Assembly: GCA_016789265.1 (NCBI GenBank)
Contig: JAEUQK010000040.1
Location: 33,059-97,058 of the forward strand
Source: Blastocatellia bacterium
Lineage (GTDB): Bacteria; Acidobacteriota; Blastocatellia; Pyrinomonadales; Pyrinomonadaceae
Direction of reading: 5' to 3'
Length of the DNA: 64,000 bases
Shown here: piece by piece, positions 9,417 through 16,780 of the stretch
Numbering within the stretch: the stretch's first letter is position 1
How the letters are laid out: each line of letters begins with the position of its first letter
Notes under the pieces: generated by a model
What the model was told of the DNA's origin: nothing
What the model saw: only the letters and a program-made list of their open reading frames with translations
The model's database searches: none
Program-made: the position numbers and the translations under genes

Positions 9417-10140
9417 CTAGAAGTCGAACCTTCAACCGAACCGGATGATCCTCGGGTTCGAGGCCGTCTTCGGTTCCGTTTATAAAATTACGCGGAAGGT
9501 TTCCGGTCGCCGGTGCTCCGAACGTGTTGTTGAAAAAGAACACTTGTCCGGAAAGCGGTGCGGTTCCGACCGGGTTGGCAGTACGAACACTCGTCAGTGA
9601 AAATCCGGCAGGAAGGACCTGATCAAGATCAAAGCCCTGACGATTTTGATCTTCGAAGGGAAGATCGGTAAGCGTCTTTTGGAAGGTGTAGTTTGCCTGG
9701 AACGAGAAGCCGTTCTTGGATCTGCGGCGAACTTCTGCCTGCAGCGCATTGTAATTGAAGCGTGCCGCGTTCTGAAGTATCTCCGTAATGAAGATGTTTG
9801 GATCATGTTGGAACGGAATGATCAGAGTTCCGCCGGTCGTAAAACTCAGACCGTTCTGGATGATCGTCTGTGCAAGGCCTCCGGCCAGACCTTGTTGGAT
9901 ATGGTTAAGTTGGTTTGCACTCGTTAAGACGTTGATGCCAGACGTTGACCTGATCTGGTTCAACACGGAAAGCTGCTGGCTGCCCGTAAACGCCGGATCG
10001 CATGCCGCACTCCGCGCGCCCAGCTGGGTCGTGCATTGCGTGGTCGTTCCGCCGCCATTTCGGAAGTTCGCAATGCCGCGTACAGACCCGGAGCACCTCA
10101 AAGGAATTCGACTGGGCAGCCGATCAAAGCGTAACCGTGT
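9417..10140 (-). pseudogene. Remnant of an acidobacterial Oar-like TonB-dependent receptor
   Basis: A leftward frame of about 240 codons carries segments typical of acidobacterial carboxypeptidase-regulatory-like TonB receptors: FNYNALQAEVRRRSKNG, FQANYTFQKTLTD and GNLPRNFING. A full member is usually about 1000-1200 residues. Here the plug and most of the barrel are missing, and after PRNFING the reading shifts: the +1 frame then gives TASNPRIIRFG, an in-frame stop, and RFDF plus stop at 9417-9419, which is the usual receptor C-terminus. The remnant therefore has an N-terminal truncation, an internal deletion and at least one frameshift. An apparent read-through frame to 9331 runs into the terminator and is not a real C-terminus. 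Confidence 0.75.
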
Positions 10141-10185
10141 GCGTACCATGCGCATACCGAGATCTTTCCGACGCGTTGTTCCGTA

Positions 10186-10584
10186 TTAGGGTAGTATCAT
10201 CACTACCGCCTCGCCTTTGACGGCCGTTTCACCGTCCTGTTTTGTGCAGACGGTGTCCATCGTGACGATGTTTTTGTCTTGACGAATGTTGGTGATCGTT
10301 GCGGTCGTCGTCACCGTGTCGCCAATGAAAACGGGCGCCGTAAATCTTAACGACTGCGAAAGATATATGATCGTTTTTTCGACAAACTCGTAGCCGAGGA
10401 CAGCCGAGATAAATGCTCCGCTCAACATTCCGTGAGCGATGCGGCGGCCAAAACGCGTGGTCTTGGCAAATTCTTCATCGAGATGTATCGGGTTAAAGTC
10501 GCCTGACACTTCGGCAAATGCGCGGACGAGCTCGTCCGTTACGAGTCGTTGTTTTGTGAAACTGTCACCTACTTTTATGTTCAT
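10186..10584 (-). CDS. MaoC-like (R)-specific enoyl-CoA hydratase
   Basis: A 132-residue single hot-dog-fold protein. The hydratase-2 motif is intact: DFNPIHLDEEFA with catalytic Asp and His, followed by FGRRIAHGML. Length fits PhaJ-type single-domain hydratases that convert trans-2-enoyl-CoA to (R)-3-hydroxyacyl-CoA. The ATG at 10584 (MNIKVGDSF) is chosen over an upstream start at 10647, because the hot-dog fold begins at KVGDSF. No polyhydroxyalkanoate or fatty-acid genes are adjacent, so the pathway is open. Confidence 0.85.
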   Translation of the reverse strand: MNIKVGDSFTKQRLVTDELVRAFAEVSGDFNPIHLDEEFAKTTRFGRRIAHGMLSGAFISAVLGYEFVEKTIIYLSQSLRFTAPVFIGDTVTTTATITNIRQDKNIVTMDTVCTKQDGETAVKGEAVVMILP

Positions 10585-10824
10585 AAGTCCGTCGGCGATG
10601 ATGGCAACGCTTGTTACATTACACAGAAGTCTGCAGGTAAGCCGCAAGCTGCAAATGGAAACCTTCTCCTCAAGATCATTCCGGGTCCGCGAACTCCGGC
10701 CTTCTCCGTCGTGCGTGCAGAAGTCCTGCAGGTCACGTTCCAGTCATTTTACGCATTAGATATTGGAATACGCGGAACGACGTTTGCACTCTACATTCGA
10801 CGCGGTCGCGCTTTAGGACAAATA

Positions 10825-10851
10825 TTGCGAGAAGTTACACAATGTTATACA
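10825..10851 (+). promoter_or_regulatory. Candidate sigma-70 promoter
   Basis: TTGCGA at 10825-10830 and TATACA at 10846-10851 with a 15-base spacer. The spacing is short, so the call is weak. It sits about 43 bases before the GTG proposed as the start of the metallopeptidase-like gene. The rest of the 309-base gap 10585-10893 shows nothing else recognisable. Confidence 0.3.
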
Positions 10852-10893
10852 CTGTTAAGCACGGGTAGGGCCGTCTCCCGCACCTTTAAAGAC

Positions 10894-11436
10894 GTGTTAC
10901 TCTCCGCATTACAATATTTAGGCACATACGCGGCGTCGGGCGTACTGGCGATCATCGCGTTTTACTTGTCGCTGCTTTCCACGTCGCTTCCGCCTGCGCG
11001 GCATCAGCGCGCGGCAATTGACCGCGCCGTCCAGATACTTGAGGAGAAAGGGTACGACCGCGAGGTCTGGCTGATCCGCCATACGGTAACGTTTCGCGGC
11101 ACCGACCATTGGCTGAATTTCTTTACGCAAAAAGAGAACGCCTACGCCTCGACCAATTTCCCGTACCAGATCATCACCGTTTATCCCGATTTTTACACCA
11201 AGGCAGTGGACGATACAGAGCGGGCAATGGTCCTGCTCCACGAATCGCGTCACTTGTTGGGGGAAAACGAAAACCAGGCGTACGCTTACGTCTGGAAACA
11301 GCGTAAAAATCTCGGCTGGACCATCTCAACCCACGGCACTACCGAATCTTACGTGACCATCGAACAACAGACCCGCGAAAACGCTCCTGAGCTCTTCAAC
11401 TGTCCCGACAAACCCTGGGACGACTGCACGGAATAG
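10894..11436 (+). CDS. Membrane-anchored HExxH metallopeptidase-like protein
   Basis: The open frame extends left to 10549, but the upstream part overlaps the maoC start and lacks protein-like character, so the GTG at 10894 is proposed, giving 180 residues. One N-terminal membrane helix follows (around residues 12-30). The rest is predicted extracytoplasmic. The segment VLLHESRHLLGENE carries HExxH (H116, E117, H120), the zincin zinc-binding signature, with a downstream Glu as a possible third ligand. No larger peptidase domain is recognised, so activity is unproven. A strong hairpin (11505-11539) ends the unit. The next gene is an unrelated metzincin-like protein. Confidence 0.6.
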   Translation: MLLSALQYLGTYAASGVLAIIAFYLSLLSTSLPPARHQRAAIDRAVQILEEKGYDREVWLIRHTVTFRGTDHWLNFFTQKENAYASTNFPYQIITVYPDFYTKAVDDTERAMVLLHESRHLLGENENQAYAYVWKQRKNLGWTISTHGTTESYVTIEQQTRENAPELFNCPDKPWDDCTE

Positions 11437-11504
11437 GGAACAGGGACGAGTGAATAGTGAAGAATGGCGAGTGAATATTAAAGCGATAAGGCTGTAGTCC
11501 CTCA

Positions 11505-11539
11505 AAAAGCTCTCCTCCTTCGTAAGGAGGAGAGCTTTT
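11505..11539. terminator. Perfect 16-bp stem terminator, palindromic-repeat-like
   Basis: AAAAGCTCTCCTCCTT, loop CGT, then the exact reverse complement ending in CTTTT. It is a good bidirectional terminator. Its CTCCTCCTT/AAGGAGGAG core resembles the first hairpin of the repeat found inside the gene at 60.5-62.4 kb (61449-61515), suggesting that it derives from the same dispersed family. Confidence 0.75.
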
Positions 11540-11674
11540 CTGAATTCTCCGGCCTTCGGTTCGCCACTCATCACTAGAAAGAAATAAATATTGTATGTCC
11601 GGTCCGTCGGCGCTATAACGTCTTCTAAAACGAGAGAACCATAAACACTGCACTCGTCGAGGAGGATCGTTCAG

Positions 11675-12676
11675 ATGGCAACGCTTGAGAAGAAGGCAAT
11701 GATGGGACGCGATATGTTCTTTTCAAAGATCCGCGCCTTTCCCGAAAACGCCTGGGACCGGACCGAATGTTTCGATTCCGAGCTTTACATTCCTCCTTAT
11801 GGAGATGAAAGCTGGAAGCTGACGATCAACCTGCGGATCTTCTACGAACGCGTAGATCCGGACAAGATGCTTGGCCCCACACTTGCGGCGATCGCGCGGT
11901 CGAAAGGCTGGGTGGTTCCGGCGGGAAACGTCGGCTTTTATCCCGATGCAGACGACGATGCAAAATGGATAAGGGACTGGACCCAAGCCGAGTGGGACAG
12001 CTTTCTGCGCAACGTAAAGAATCAGGCCGCACTCTGGAACCACAAGTTCTGGCTCGTCCCGACGAACAATTACGACACCTTTGATAAAGTGATAGCCGAT
12101 CCAAAGGTCTCCGGCCAGAGGGCAAAATATCGGCCGACGGTCGAGTGCCTTTTCAATTTCGAGATCGCGTTGCATTACGGTTACGCGCATACGACTGTGA
12201 AGGTCGTAAATGTCTATGGCCCCAACTTCTTTCGTTCGCACAATCGTCTCTATAGCAGCGGTGATGCGGTAATTGGCCCCAATGAAAGCCAGGACTGGCG
12301 CGGCAACGTCGTAAAGACGAAATATCCCGTGATCGCTCATGAGATCGGCCATTCGCTCGGCCAGCCGCATATCGGTAAGCTGCGCAGCCTGGTTCTGTGC
12401 GGCCTGGCGATCGACTGGGAGCGGTTTCCTTATCAGGACGCTCTTCCGTGGATGTTCAAGGGCGGATCGAATGCAGATGTCTGCTACGGGCCGCACAGCG
12501 CCGCCGGCGACATCGACAACATAATGGGCGCGGGCGACAAGTTCAGCAAGGAAAACGGCAAACCGTGGCTCGACCGCTTTTTCCGGCATCTGAATCTTTC
12601 AAACACAGAGCTGTTTAGGGCCGGCGGAAGCTGGCAGGTCACCACAACGAAGACTCCGCCGATGCGTTTGGCGTGA
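11675..12676 (+). CDS. Metzincin-type zinc metallopeptidase-like protein
   Basis: A 333-residue protein with a strong ribosome binding site (GAGGAGG about ten bases before ATG). The extended zinc motif HEIGHSLGQPH (H222, E223, H226, H232; HExxHxxGxxH) and a later NIMGAG around Met284 as a Met-turn identify a metzincin-like active site. There is no signal peptide or membrane helix, which is unusual because most metzincins are secreted; the N-terminal half is unassigned. Two Cys residues near VLCGL and DVCYG could pair if the protein is exported. Substrate unknown. It lies between another HExxH protein and a prepilin-like gene. Confidence 0.72.
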   Translation: MATLEKKAMMGRDMFFSKIRAFPENAWDRTECFDSELYIPPYGDESWKLTINLRIFYERVDPDKMLGPTLAAIARSKGWVVPAGNVGFYPDADDDAKWIRDWTQAEWDSFLRNVKNQAALWNHKFWLVPTNNYDTFDKVIADPKVSGQRAKYRPTVECLFNFEIALHYGYAHTTVKVVNVYGPNFFRSHNRLYSSGDAVIGPNESQDWRGNVVKTKYPVIAHEIGHSLGQPHIGKLRSLVLCGLAIDWERFPYQDALPWMFKGGSNADVCYGPHSAAGDIDNIMGAGDKFSKENGKPWLDRFFRHLNLSNTELFRAGGSWQVTTTKTPPMRLA

Positions 12677-12990
12677 ATTGTTAACCGTGGCGGATGATGA
12701 ATGAGGCCGGTCTTTGACCTCTGACTTCTCAATCTGAGATCTGGAAAATGCACACACTTCATGTGTCCGCCGTCACTTTTCTTTTCCCGGACTTGTGATA
12801 GTATTTTTCTTCGGTTCGCGATTCCTCCACGGTTTTGCGGGCCGAAAAAGGCCGGGTGACGGTGTGGGAGACGGCATCCGGCCGCTTCTTATTTTCGTCT
12901 CCTGCTTTTTCTTTTCACCTTTTACTTTCTATTTATTTCCACAGCTTCCCTCACCGATTTCTTTGCCGGCAGATACGCGGAGGAGATTTA
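12677..12990. other. Intergenic stretch with nothing recognisable
   Basis: About 310 bases between the metzincin-like gene and the prepilin-like gene. It is pyrimidine-rich on the plus strand around 12780-12960. I see no gene, hairpin or convincing promoter. The in-frame codon at 12835 that would extend the prepilin upstream is a TTG without a ribosome binding site. Confidence 0.5.
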
Positions 12991-13422
12991 CTGTCGCAGA
13001 AGGGCTTTTCGCTTCTCGAGTTTCTCGTCGTAGTACTGATACTGGTACTTTTTCTCGCCATCGCGACGCCGCTGCTTACGCGGCCTGACCACGCCTCGGC
13101 CGAATCAAAGGCCATCGCCGCCAAAAGACAGATCTACACCGCCGAACAAGACCATTTCGGCGCCACGAGGCTCTACGGCCCGATGTCTAAACTTGTTCTG
13201 CCAAACCGCGGGCCCGATCAGGGCTTTACGGCCGAGGGCTACGCATACTATCTGACCGTCGGTGGCGCATTTCGCCGCTGGTGCGCAGCAGCCGTTCCGG
13301 AAAAAGCGGGCGAGGGCCGCCATTTTGGCATCGACGAAACCGGCACTATCCTCGCCGCTCGTTCGCCTATTGACTGTTCCGACGGCTCGCTCGACAGGTC
13401 CCGCGGCGATATCGTGAAATGA
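12991..13422 (+). CDS. Type IV prepilin-like (pseudopilin) protein with a non-ATG start
   Basis: The frame carries a class III prepilin signal: SQKG followed by FSLLEFLVVVLIL, with Gly-1, Phe+1 and the conserved Glu+5, then a long hydrophobic helix. The globular part is about 110 residues with two Cys (WCAAA, IDCSDG), as in pilins with a C-terminal disulfide. No ATG, GTG or TTG lies near the helix. A good ribosome binding site (GGAGGAG, 12979-12985) sits five bases before an in-frame CTG at 12991, which would give the short leader typical of type IV pilins (L/M-SQKG). The CTG start is inference; a mutated start and a pseudogene are the alternative. No pilus machinery is nearby. Confidence 0.6.
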   Translation: MSQKGFSLLEFLVVVLILVLFLAIATPLLTRPDHASAESKAIAAKRQIYTAEQDHFGATRLYGPMSKLVLPNRGPDQGFTAEGYAYYLTVGGAFRRWCAAAVPEKAGEGRHFGIDETGTILAARSPIDCSDGSLDRSRGDIVK

Positions 13423-13442
13423 CAACTGTTCAGAACGATCAA

Positions 13443-13554
13443 ACAGGATGAACAGGATAGACAGGATATATTGACCTGGATGTGAAAGGTCCGGGTAAAC
13501 CGGGTCAACCCACAAGAAGAGTAACTTCCATCCTGTTTATCCTGTACATCCTGT
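13443..13554. repeat. Inverted pair of period-9 ACAGGATnn repeats, copy 1
   Basis: Three ACAGGAT units at nine-base period (13443, 13452, 13461) face three ATCCTGT units at the same period (13530, 13539, 13548). Arms of about 25 bases enclose a 62-base spacer. It lies between the prepilin-like gene and the left end of the phage cassette. A second copy with the same layout is at 18926-19027. Confidence 0.85.
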
Positions 13555-13571
13555 TCTAATTTCCTTGATGA

Positions 13572-13892
13572 TCAGACTTGTACGCCCGCCGAGCGTTTAG
13601 CAGAGTAGAGCCTTGCCATGCGGACGCAGTTGTCAAAGACCTTTGCCGTGACATAAACGCTGTCCGGGGCGGTCTCGGTCGTGCTTGCCGCGCGGCCCGC
13701 CTTTATCATCCAGCCAGCCGCGGCCGCCGCGTTTAGATCGTAGGTCGGCGACCACGCCTCGGCCTCGGGGCCGTTGCCCTCGCTGTCAACGATCCCGCTC
13801 TGCGCGAGCAGCTCGTCTATCTCGCCGTCGGTCAATTCAGGCTCGGTCGTCCACGCTGTTATTTTCTTAAGTTTGTCTTTTGGAGTTTCCAT
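13572..13892 (-). CDS. Phage head-completion/connector-like protein
   Basis: A 106-residue acidic protein. The pattern ITAWTTEPELTDGEIDELL, then WSPTYDLNAAAAAGW, then VFDNCVRMARLYS, is like small proteins encoded just after capsid genes in many tailed phages and thought to be head-tail connectors. The start METPKDKL at 13892 is preferred to an upstream ATG at 13919 that lies in a repeat. It is the last gene of the leftward cassette and sits where P22 has gene 4. The assignment rests on position plus pattern. Confidence 0.55.
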   Translation of the reverse strand: METPKDKLKKITAWTTEPELTDGEIDELLAQSGIVDSEGNGPEAEAWSPTYDLNAAAAAGWMIKAGRAASTTETAPDSVYVTAKVFDNCVRMARLYSAKRSAGVQV

Positions 13893-13916
13893 AATTAATA
13901 AGTGGAAGAAAATAGC

Positions 13917-14032
13917 CACGAATTTACACGAATTTCACGAATGGCGGTCCGGATGGCGAATGGGTCCGTCAACTTTCACCGGGGCCGGTTCACACAGAGG
14001 TTCCAATTAGTGTGATTCGTGAAATTCGTGGA
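13917..14032. repeat. Inverted CACGAATTT repeat pair
   Basis: CACGAATTT units (13917-13942) face the complementary ATTCGTGAAATTCGTGG (14015-14031) across about 70 bases. The layout (iterated 9-10-base unit, inverted, long loop) parallels the ACAGGAT pairs nearby. It fills the gap between coat and connector genes. Confidence 0.75.
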
Positions 14033-14044
14033 TGATCCTTTAAA

Positions 14045-14896
14045 TTAAGACTTGCTGGCGATGAGGCAAGCGAGCGCCGTTGGCCGCACGACCTTTGCGC
14101 CGTAAACGTGCAGGCCCTTTACCGCGTCGCCGAAACGCTTTTCTGGTTTGTACGCCGAGAGATCGAGGACCTGTTCGGCGTAGCTCGTCGCCATCGCGTG
14201 GCCGGCAAGTATCTTGTACTTCGCGCCGGCCGTATTCGGTACGCTGTTCGATTTCAATATCGCGAAACCAGCCGCCTCGCCGACCGCTCCGTTTGCCAGC
14301 ACGCGGTCCGAACGCAGCGTGCCCGCGTTGATGAACCGGTCGTCCTTTAGCAGCAAGCCGTGAAACCATGCCGGGACGACGCAAAAGCGGCCCTCGAGCG
14401 GGACGTTCGCTTCGTCGAGCAGCACGCCGAGATCGACCAGGTATTCATAAGCGTCGTCCTTGGTCGGGACCTTTGGCGTGGTGGTCGAACCGATCTTGTT
14501 GCCCGTGGGAACGGCCGTGTCCATGATGCCGGCGAGATAGGTGTCCGCTTCGTCGCGCAGGGCCCATGCCGCGCGTTTCATGGCTTCGTCCAGCACGTTC
14601 ACGTTCTGCTGCGCTCGGTCAACGCTGTCCACGAAAAAGTGAAAGTATTTCTGCCGGTCGATGAGCATCGTCTGTGCCTCATCGGTCAGTATCTCGGGGT
14701 CGCCGATGTCCGTGTCCTTTACGTAATCGTCGATCGTCACATCGCCGACCGACGCGATCTTGACCGTATTGCCCGCCTCGCGGATCTCGCCCTCATAGTC
14801 CCGGTTACACACATTCGCCTGTCCATATACGAGAGACTTTTCCAATGCCGTGAGCAGCCGCGCTGCCCATACTGTGGGGATAAATGTTAATGCCAT
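14045..14896 (-). CDS. Phage major capsid (coat) protein, P22 coat-like
   Basis: A 283-residue protein starting MALTFIPTVWAARLL, a typical N-terminus of P22-coat-family capsid proteins. Further signals are VYGQANVCNRDYEGEI, GNTVKIASVGDVTI, a helix with YFHFFVDSVDRAQ, and a C-terminal strand region AGHAMATSYAEQVL. Length is shorter than P22 coat itself (about 430), consistent with members lacking the telokin-like insertion domain. It follows scaffold and portal genes, as in P22, with a 139-base gap before it. It should form the icosahedral shell. Fold assignment is from pattern recognition and context. Confidence 0.82.
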   Translation of the reverse strand: MALTFIPTVWAARLLTALEKSLVYGQANVCNRDYEGEIREAGNTVKIASVGDVTIDDYVKDTDIGDPEILTDEAQTMLIDRQKYFHFFVDSVDRAQQNVNVLDEAMKRAAWALRDEADTYLAGIMDTAVPTGNKIGSTTTPKVPTKDDAYEYLVDLGVLLDEANVPLEGRFCVVPAWFHGLLLKDDRFINAGTLRSDRVLANGAVGEAAGFAILKSNSVPNTAGAKYKILAGHAMATSYAEQVLDLSAYKPEKRFGDAVKGLHVYGAKVVRPTALACLIASKS

Positions 14897-15035
14897 AGTT
14901 TTTCAATTGAGAGTGGACAATGGAGAATGGACAGTTTCAAAGCCCTGATCCTGCACGTCCGTAGTGAAAGTTGTGATGTTGGGAAGATACAAGCACGACC
15001 ATGATGAACAGCGATCGTCCGTCGTCTGTTGTGAT

Positions 15036-15482
15036 CTATCCGTTTGACAGGGCGGCTTTTACCTCGGCCCAGTCCAACCTTTGTATCTCCGCCGGAGACA
15101 TACGCGAAAGTGCGTCCTTTGTCAGGCTCGGGGCGGTCTTTCGGCCCGCACCGCCGTCGATCGAACCGGCCGGCGCGTCCATTCCGAACTGCTCGGGATA
15201 GTTCTGTTTCATTTGCTCGATGATCGCCGCGATGTTCGTCGCCGCTCCGTCGTCGCCGAACTGAATGGCCGCTTTCGCCTGTTCGGACAACAGTTTCGGC
15301 GATCTCGCTCCTGCTTTGATCAGCCGGGCTTCGATATCATATACGGCTGTCCGCATACGTAATTCATTTCTTAACGTCTCATTTTCGGAACGTAGGTGTT
15401 CCAGGTCAATTACATCGGTTTTCGCGGGCACACTCCCACGTGTTTCCGACTGTGTATTCAGTTGTGGTGTTTGTTCGTTCAT
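15036..15482 (-). CDS. Phage scaffolding protein
   Basis: A 148-residue, highly charged protein with a predicted central coiled coil (EHLRSENETLRNEL onward), a Gly/Ala-rich linker and a C-terminal helix ending RLDWAEVKAALSNG. This resembles the GP20/DUF4355-type minor structural or scaffold proteins that precede coat genes. Its ATG (15482) overlaps the portal stop in an ATGA arrangement, so translation is coupled. It should be an internal assembly scaffold lost on maturation. An in-frame extension to 15647 overlaps the portal and is rejected. Confidence 0.75.
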   Translation of the reverse strand: MNEQTPQLNTQSETRGSVPAKTDVIDLEHLRSENETLRNELRMRTAVYDIEARLIKAGARSPKLLSEQAKAAIQFGDDGAATNIAAIIEQMKQNYPEQFGMDAPAGSIDGGAGRKTAPSLTKDALSRMSPAEIQRLDWAEVKAALSNG

Positions 15483-16765
15483 ATTTTGTTCAGTCCTTCT
15501 TCCGCATCGAGCCCAAGTTCGCGCCGGAGTTTGAGGTTCTCGAGCATCTCGCGTTCGGTCAGCGGAGATGCCGGTTCCCATTCGGTAGTGACCGCCGCAT
15601 TCGCGTGTCCGGCGATCCTCAGCGCAAAGGTCATCACGTCTTCCCACACCGTCCCGAACTGTTCCTGCCGGTCCCGCACCTTTGCGACAAAGCGCGTCTC
15701 TGCTTTCCGCAGGCTCTCGCCGGATGGAAAGCCGCGCACCTGCGGCATCAGGTAATAGAGCGGCGTTCCCGTGACCGATGCGATGTCGATACGGAAACCG
15801 TCCTTTACTTTCAGAAATTGTTCGAGGTCGGCCGCGGCAAAATCGCCGAATTTTGCGTCCGGATCTTCAGCCAGCCAGAGGTGGTCGATGCCGGCCTTGA
15901 ACGGGGCCGCCGCGTTTCCGTCCTTGTCATACTGGATCTCGATACCGGCCGCCCATCGCTGCCGATAGGCGCAGACCTCCATCGCGACAAGCATATCGAG
16001 AACGGCTTTGTTCAGGCCGTCCTGGACCGGTATCGCGGGTTCGAGTTCCGATACGTCGAACGAGCCGATGTCGGCGTTGTTGGCAAAATGGAATACCGGT
16101 ACGACACCGAAAGGATTGTTCAGAGTGCGCGATTCATCGCGTTCTTCCGCATTCTTTGACGCGATCGATCGCGCACTCTCAACCGTTGGAGTGAAACTCT
16201 CCGCATTGGGCAAAAACCCGTCTTGTGCATCCTTAGAAATGAACTTCTCGATGCGGTCGGGAAAGAAAAGGTTCAGGCGGGTTCGCTTGTCACGCGTTCG
16301 CCAATACTTTGCGGCCCACTTCACGCGGCCGGGCATTTCTTCGTCATAGCCGACCGTGCACGTCTCGACAGAGTTCGGAAAGATCTGCACGGCGCCGTCG
16401 GCCGCGGGCCAAACGATAACATAGGCGTCACCGTTCTTCAGCGCCTCTTTGTGCACCTCGCCCGCACGTATCGCCATTCGGTTAGCCCGCCAGATCTCAT
16501 TGACGTCTGCGCTCAGAGTGCGCGATCTATCGCGTTCTTCACTCCGAACGCCGAATCCCGTTATCTTCAGCTTGTCCTTTATCGCGTCGCAGACGGCCGG
16601 ACACAGGTTCAACGCAAACTCGCGAAAGAGATCGCCGAACGTGTTCGCAAATTTCTCCGTCGCAAAGCTCAGGCTGTGTTCGCCGGCATAGTAACGGCTG
16701 CTTCGCCGATAACGCCCGGCCTGGTTTCTGAATTGTTCAATTGCTACTTCAATAGTTTCGTTCAT
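15479..16765 (-). CDS. Phage portal protein (SPP1 gp6-like)
   Basis: A 428-residue protein with the gp6-like portal pattern: N-terminal YYAGEHSLSFA, LNLCPAVCDAIKDKLKITGF, WRANRMAIRAGEVHKEALKNGDAYV, then LNNPFGVVPVFHFAN and the stem region with VTGTPLYYLMPQVRGFPSGESLRKAE. Portals form the dodecameric DNA gate at one capsid vertex. Two palindromic-repeat copies lie inside this gene and are translated: ERDRSRTLS near residue 80 and SARSIASKNAEERDESRTL near residue 200. The open frame is kept across both. The gene is 15 bases from the terminase stop. Confidence 0.85.
   Translation of the reverse strand: MNETIEVAIEQFRNQAGRYRRSSRYYAGEHSLSFATEKFANTFGDLFREFALNLCPAVCDAIKDKLKITGFGVRSEERDRSRTLSADVNEIWRANRMAIRAGEVHKEALKNGDAYVIVWPAADGAVQIFPNSVETCTVGYDEEMPGRVKWAAKYWRTRDKRTRLNLFFPDRIEKFISKDAQDGFLPNAESFTPTVESARSIASKNAEERDESRTLNNPFGVVPVFHFANNADIGSFDVSELEPAIPVQDGLNKAVLDMLVAMEVCAYRQRWAAGIEIQYDKDGNAAAPFKAGIDHLWLAEDPDAKFGDFAAADLEQFLKVKDGFRIDIASVTGTPLYYLMPQVRGFPSGESLRKAETRFVAKVRDRQEQFGTVWEDVMTFALRIAGHANAAVTTEWEPASPLTEREMLENLKLRRELGLDAEEGLNKI
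16121..16180 (-). repeat. In-frame palindromic repeat, full copy, within the portal gene
   Basis: About 60 bases: GAGTGCGCGATTCATCGCGT (16123-16142) faces ACGCGATCGATCGCGCACTC (16159-16178) with two mismatches and a 16-base loop. Read with the portal gene it gives SARSIASKNAEERDESRTLN. Insertion keeps the frame. Confidence 0.8.
16514..16540 (-). repeat. In-frame palindromic repeat, half copy, within the portal gene
   Basis: CAGAGTGCGCGATCTATCGC and following bases match the left arm of the 16121-16180 element; the right arm is absent. It is read in the same codon phase, giving ERDRSRTLS. Confidence 0.75.
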
Positions 16766-16780
16766 AGAACTTTCTTGTTT

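Noticed and set aside
10549..10893. N-terminal extension of the HExxH protein by 115 codons.
   Set aside because: It overlaps the maoC start region, lacks protein-like composition, and the membrane anchor begins after 10894.
11723..12589. A 288-codon minus-strand frame.
   Set aside because: Antisense to the metzincin-like gene, which has a strong ribosome binding site and zinc motif.
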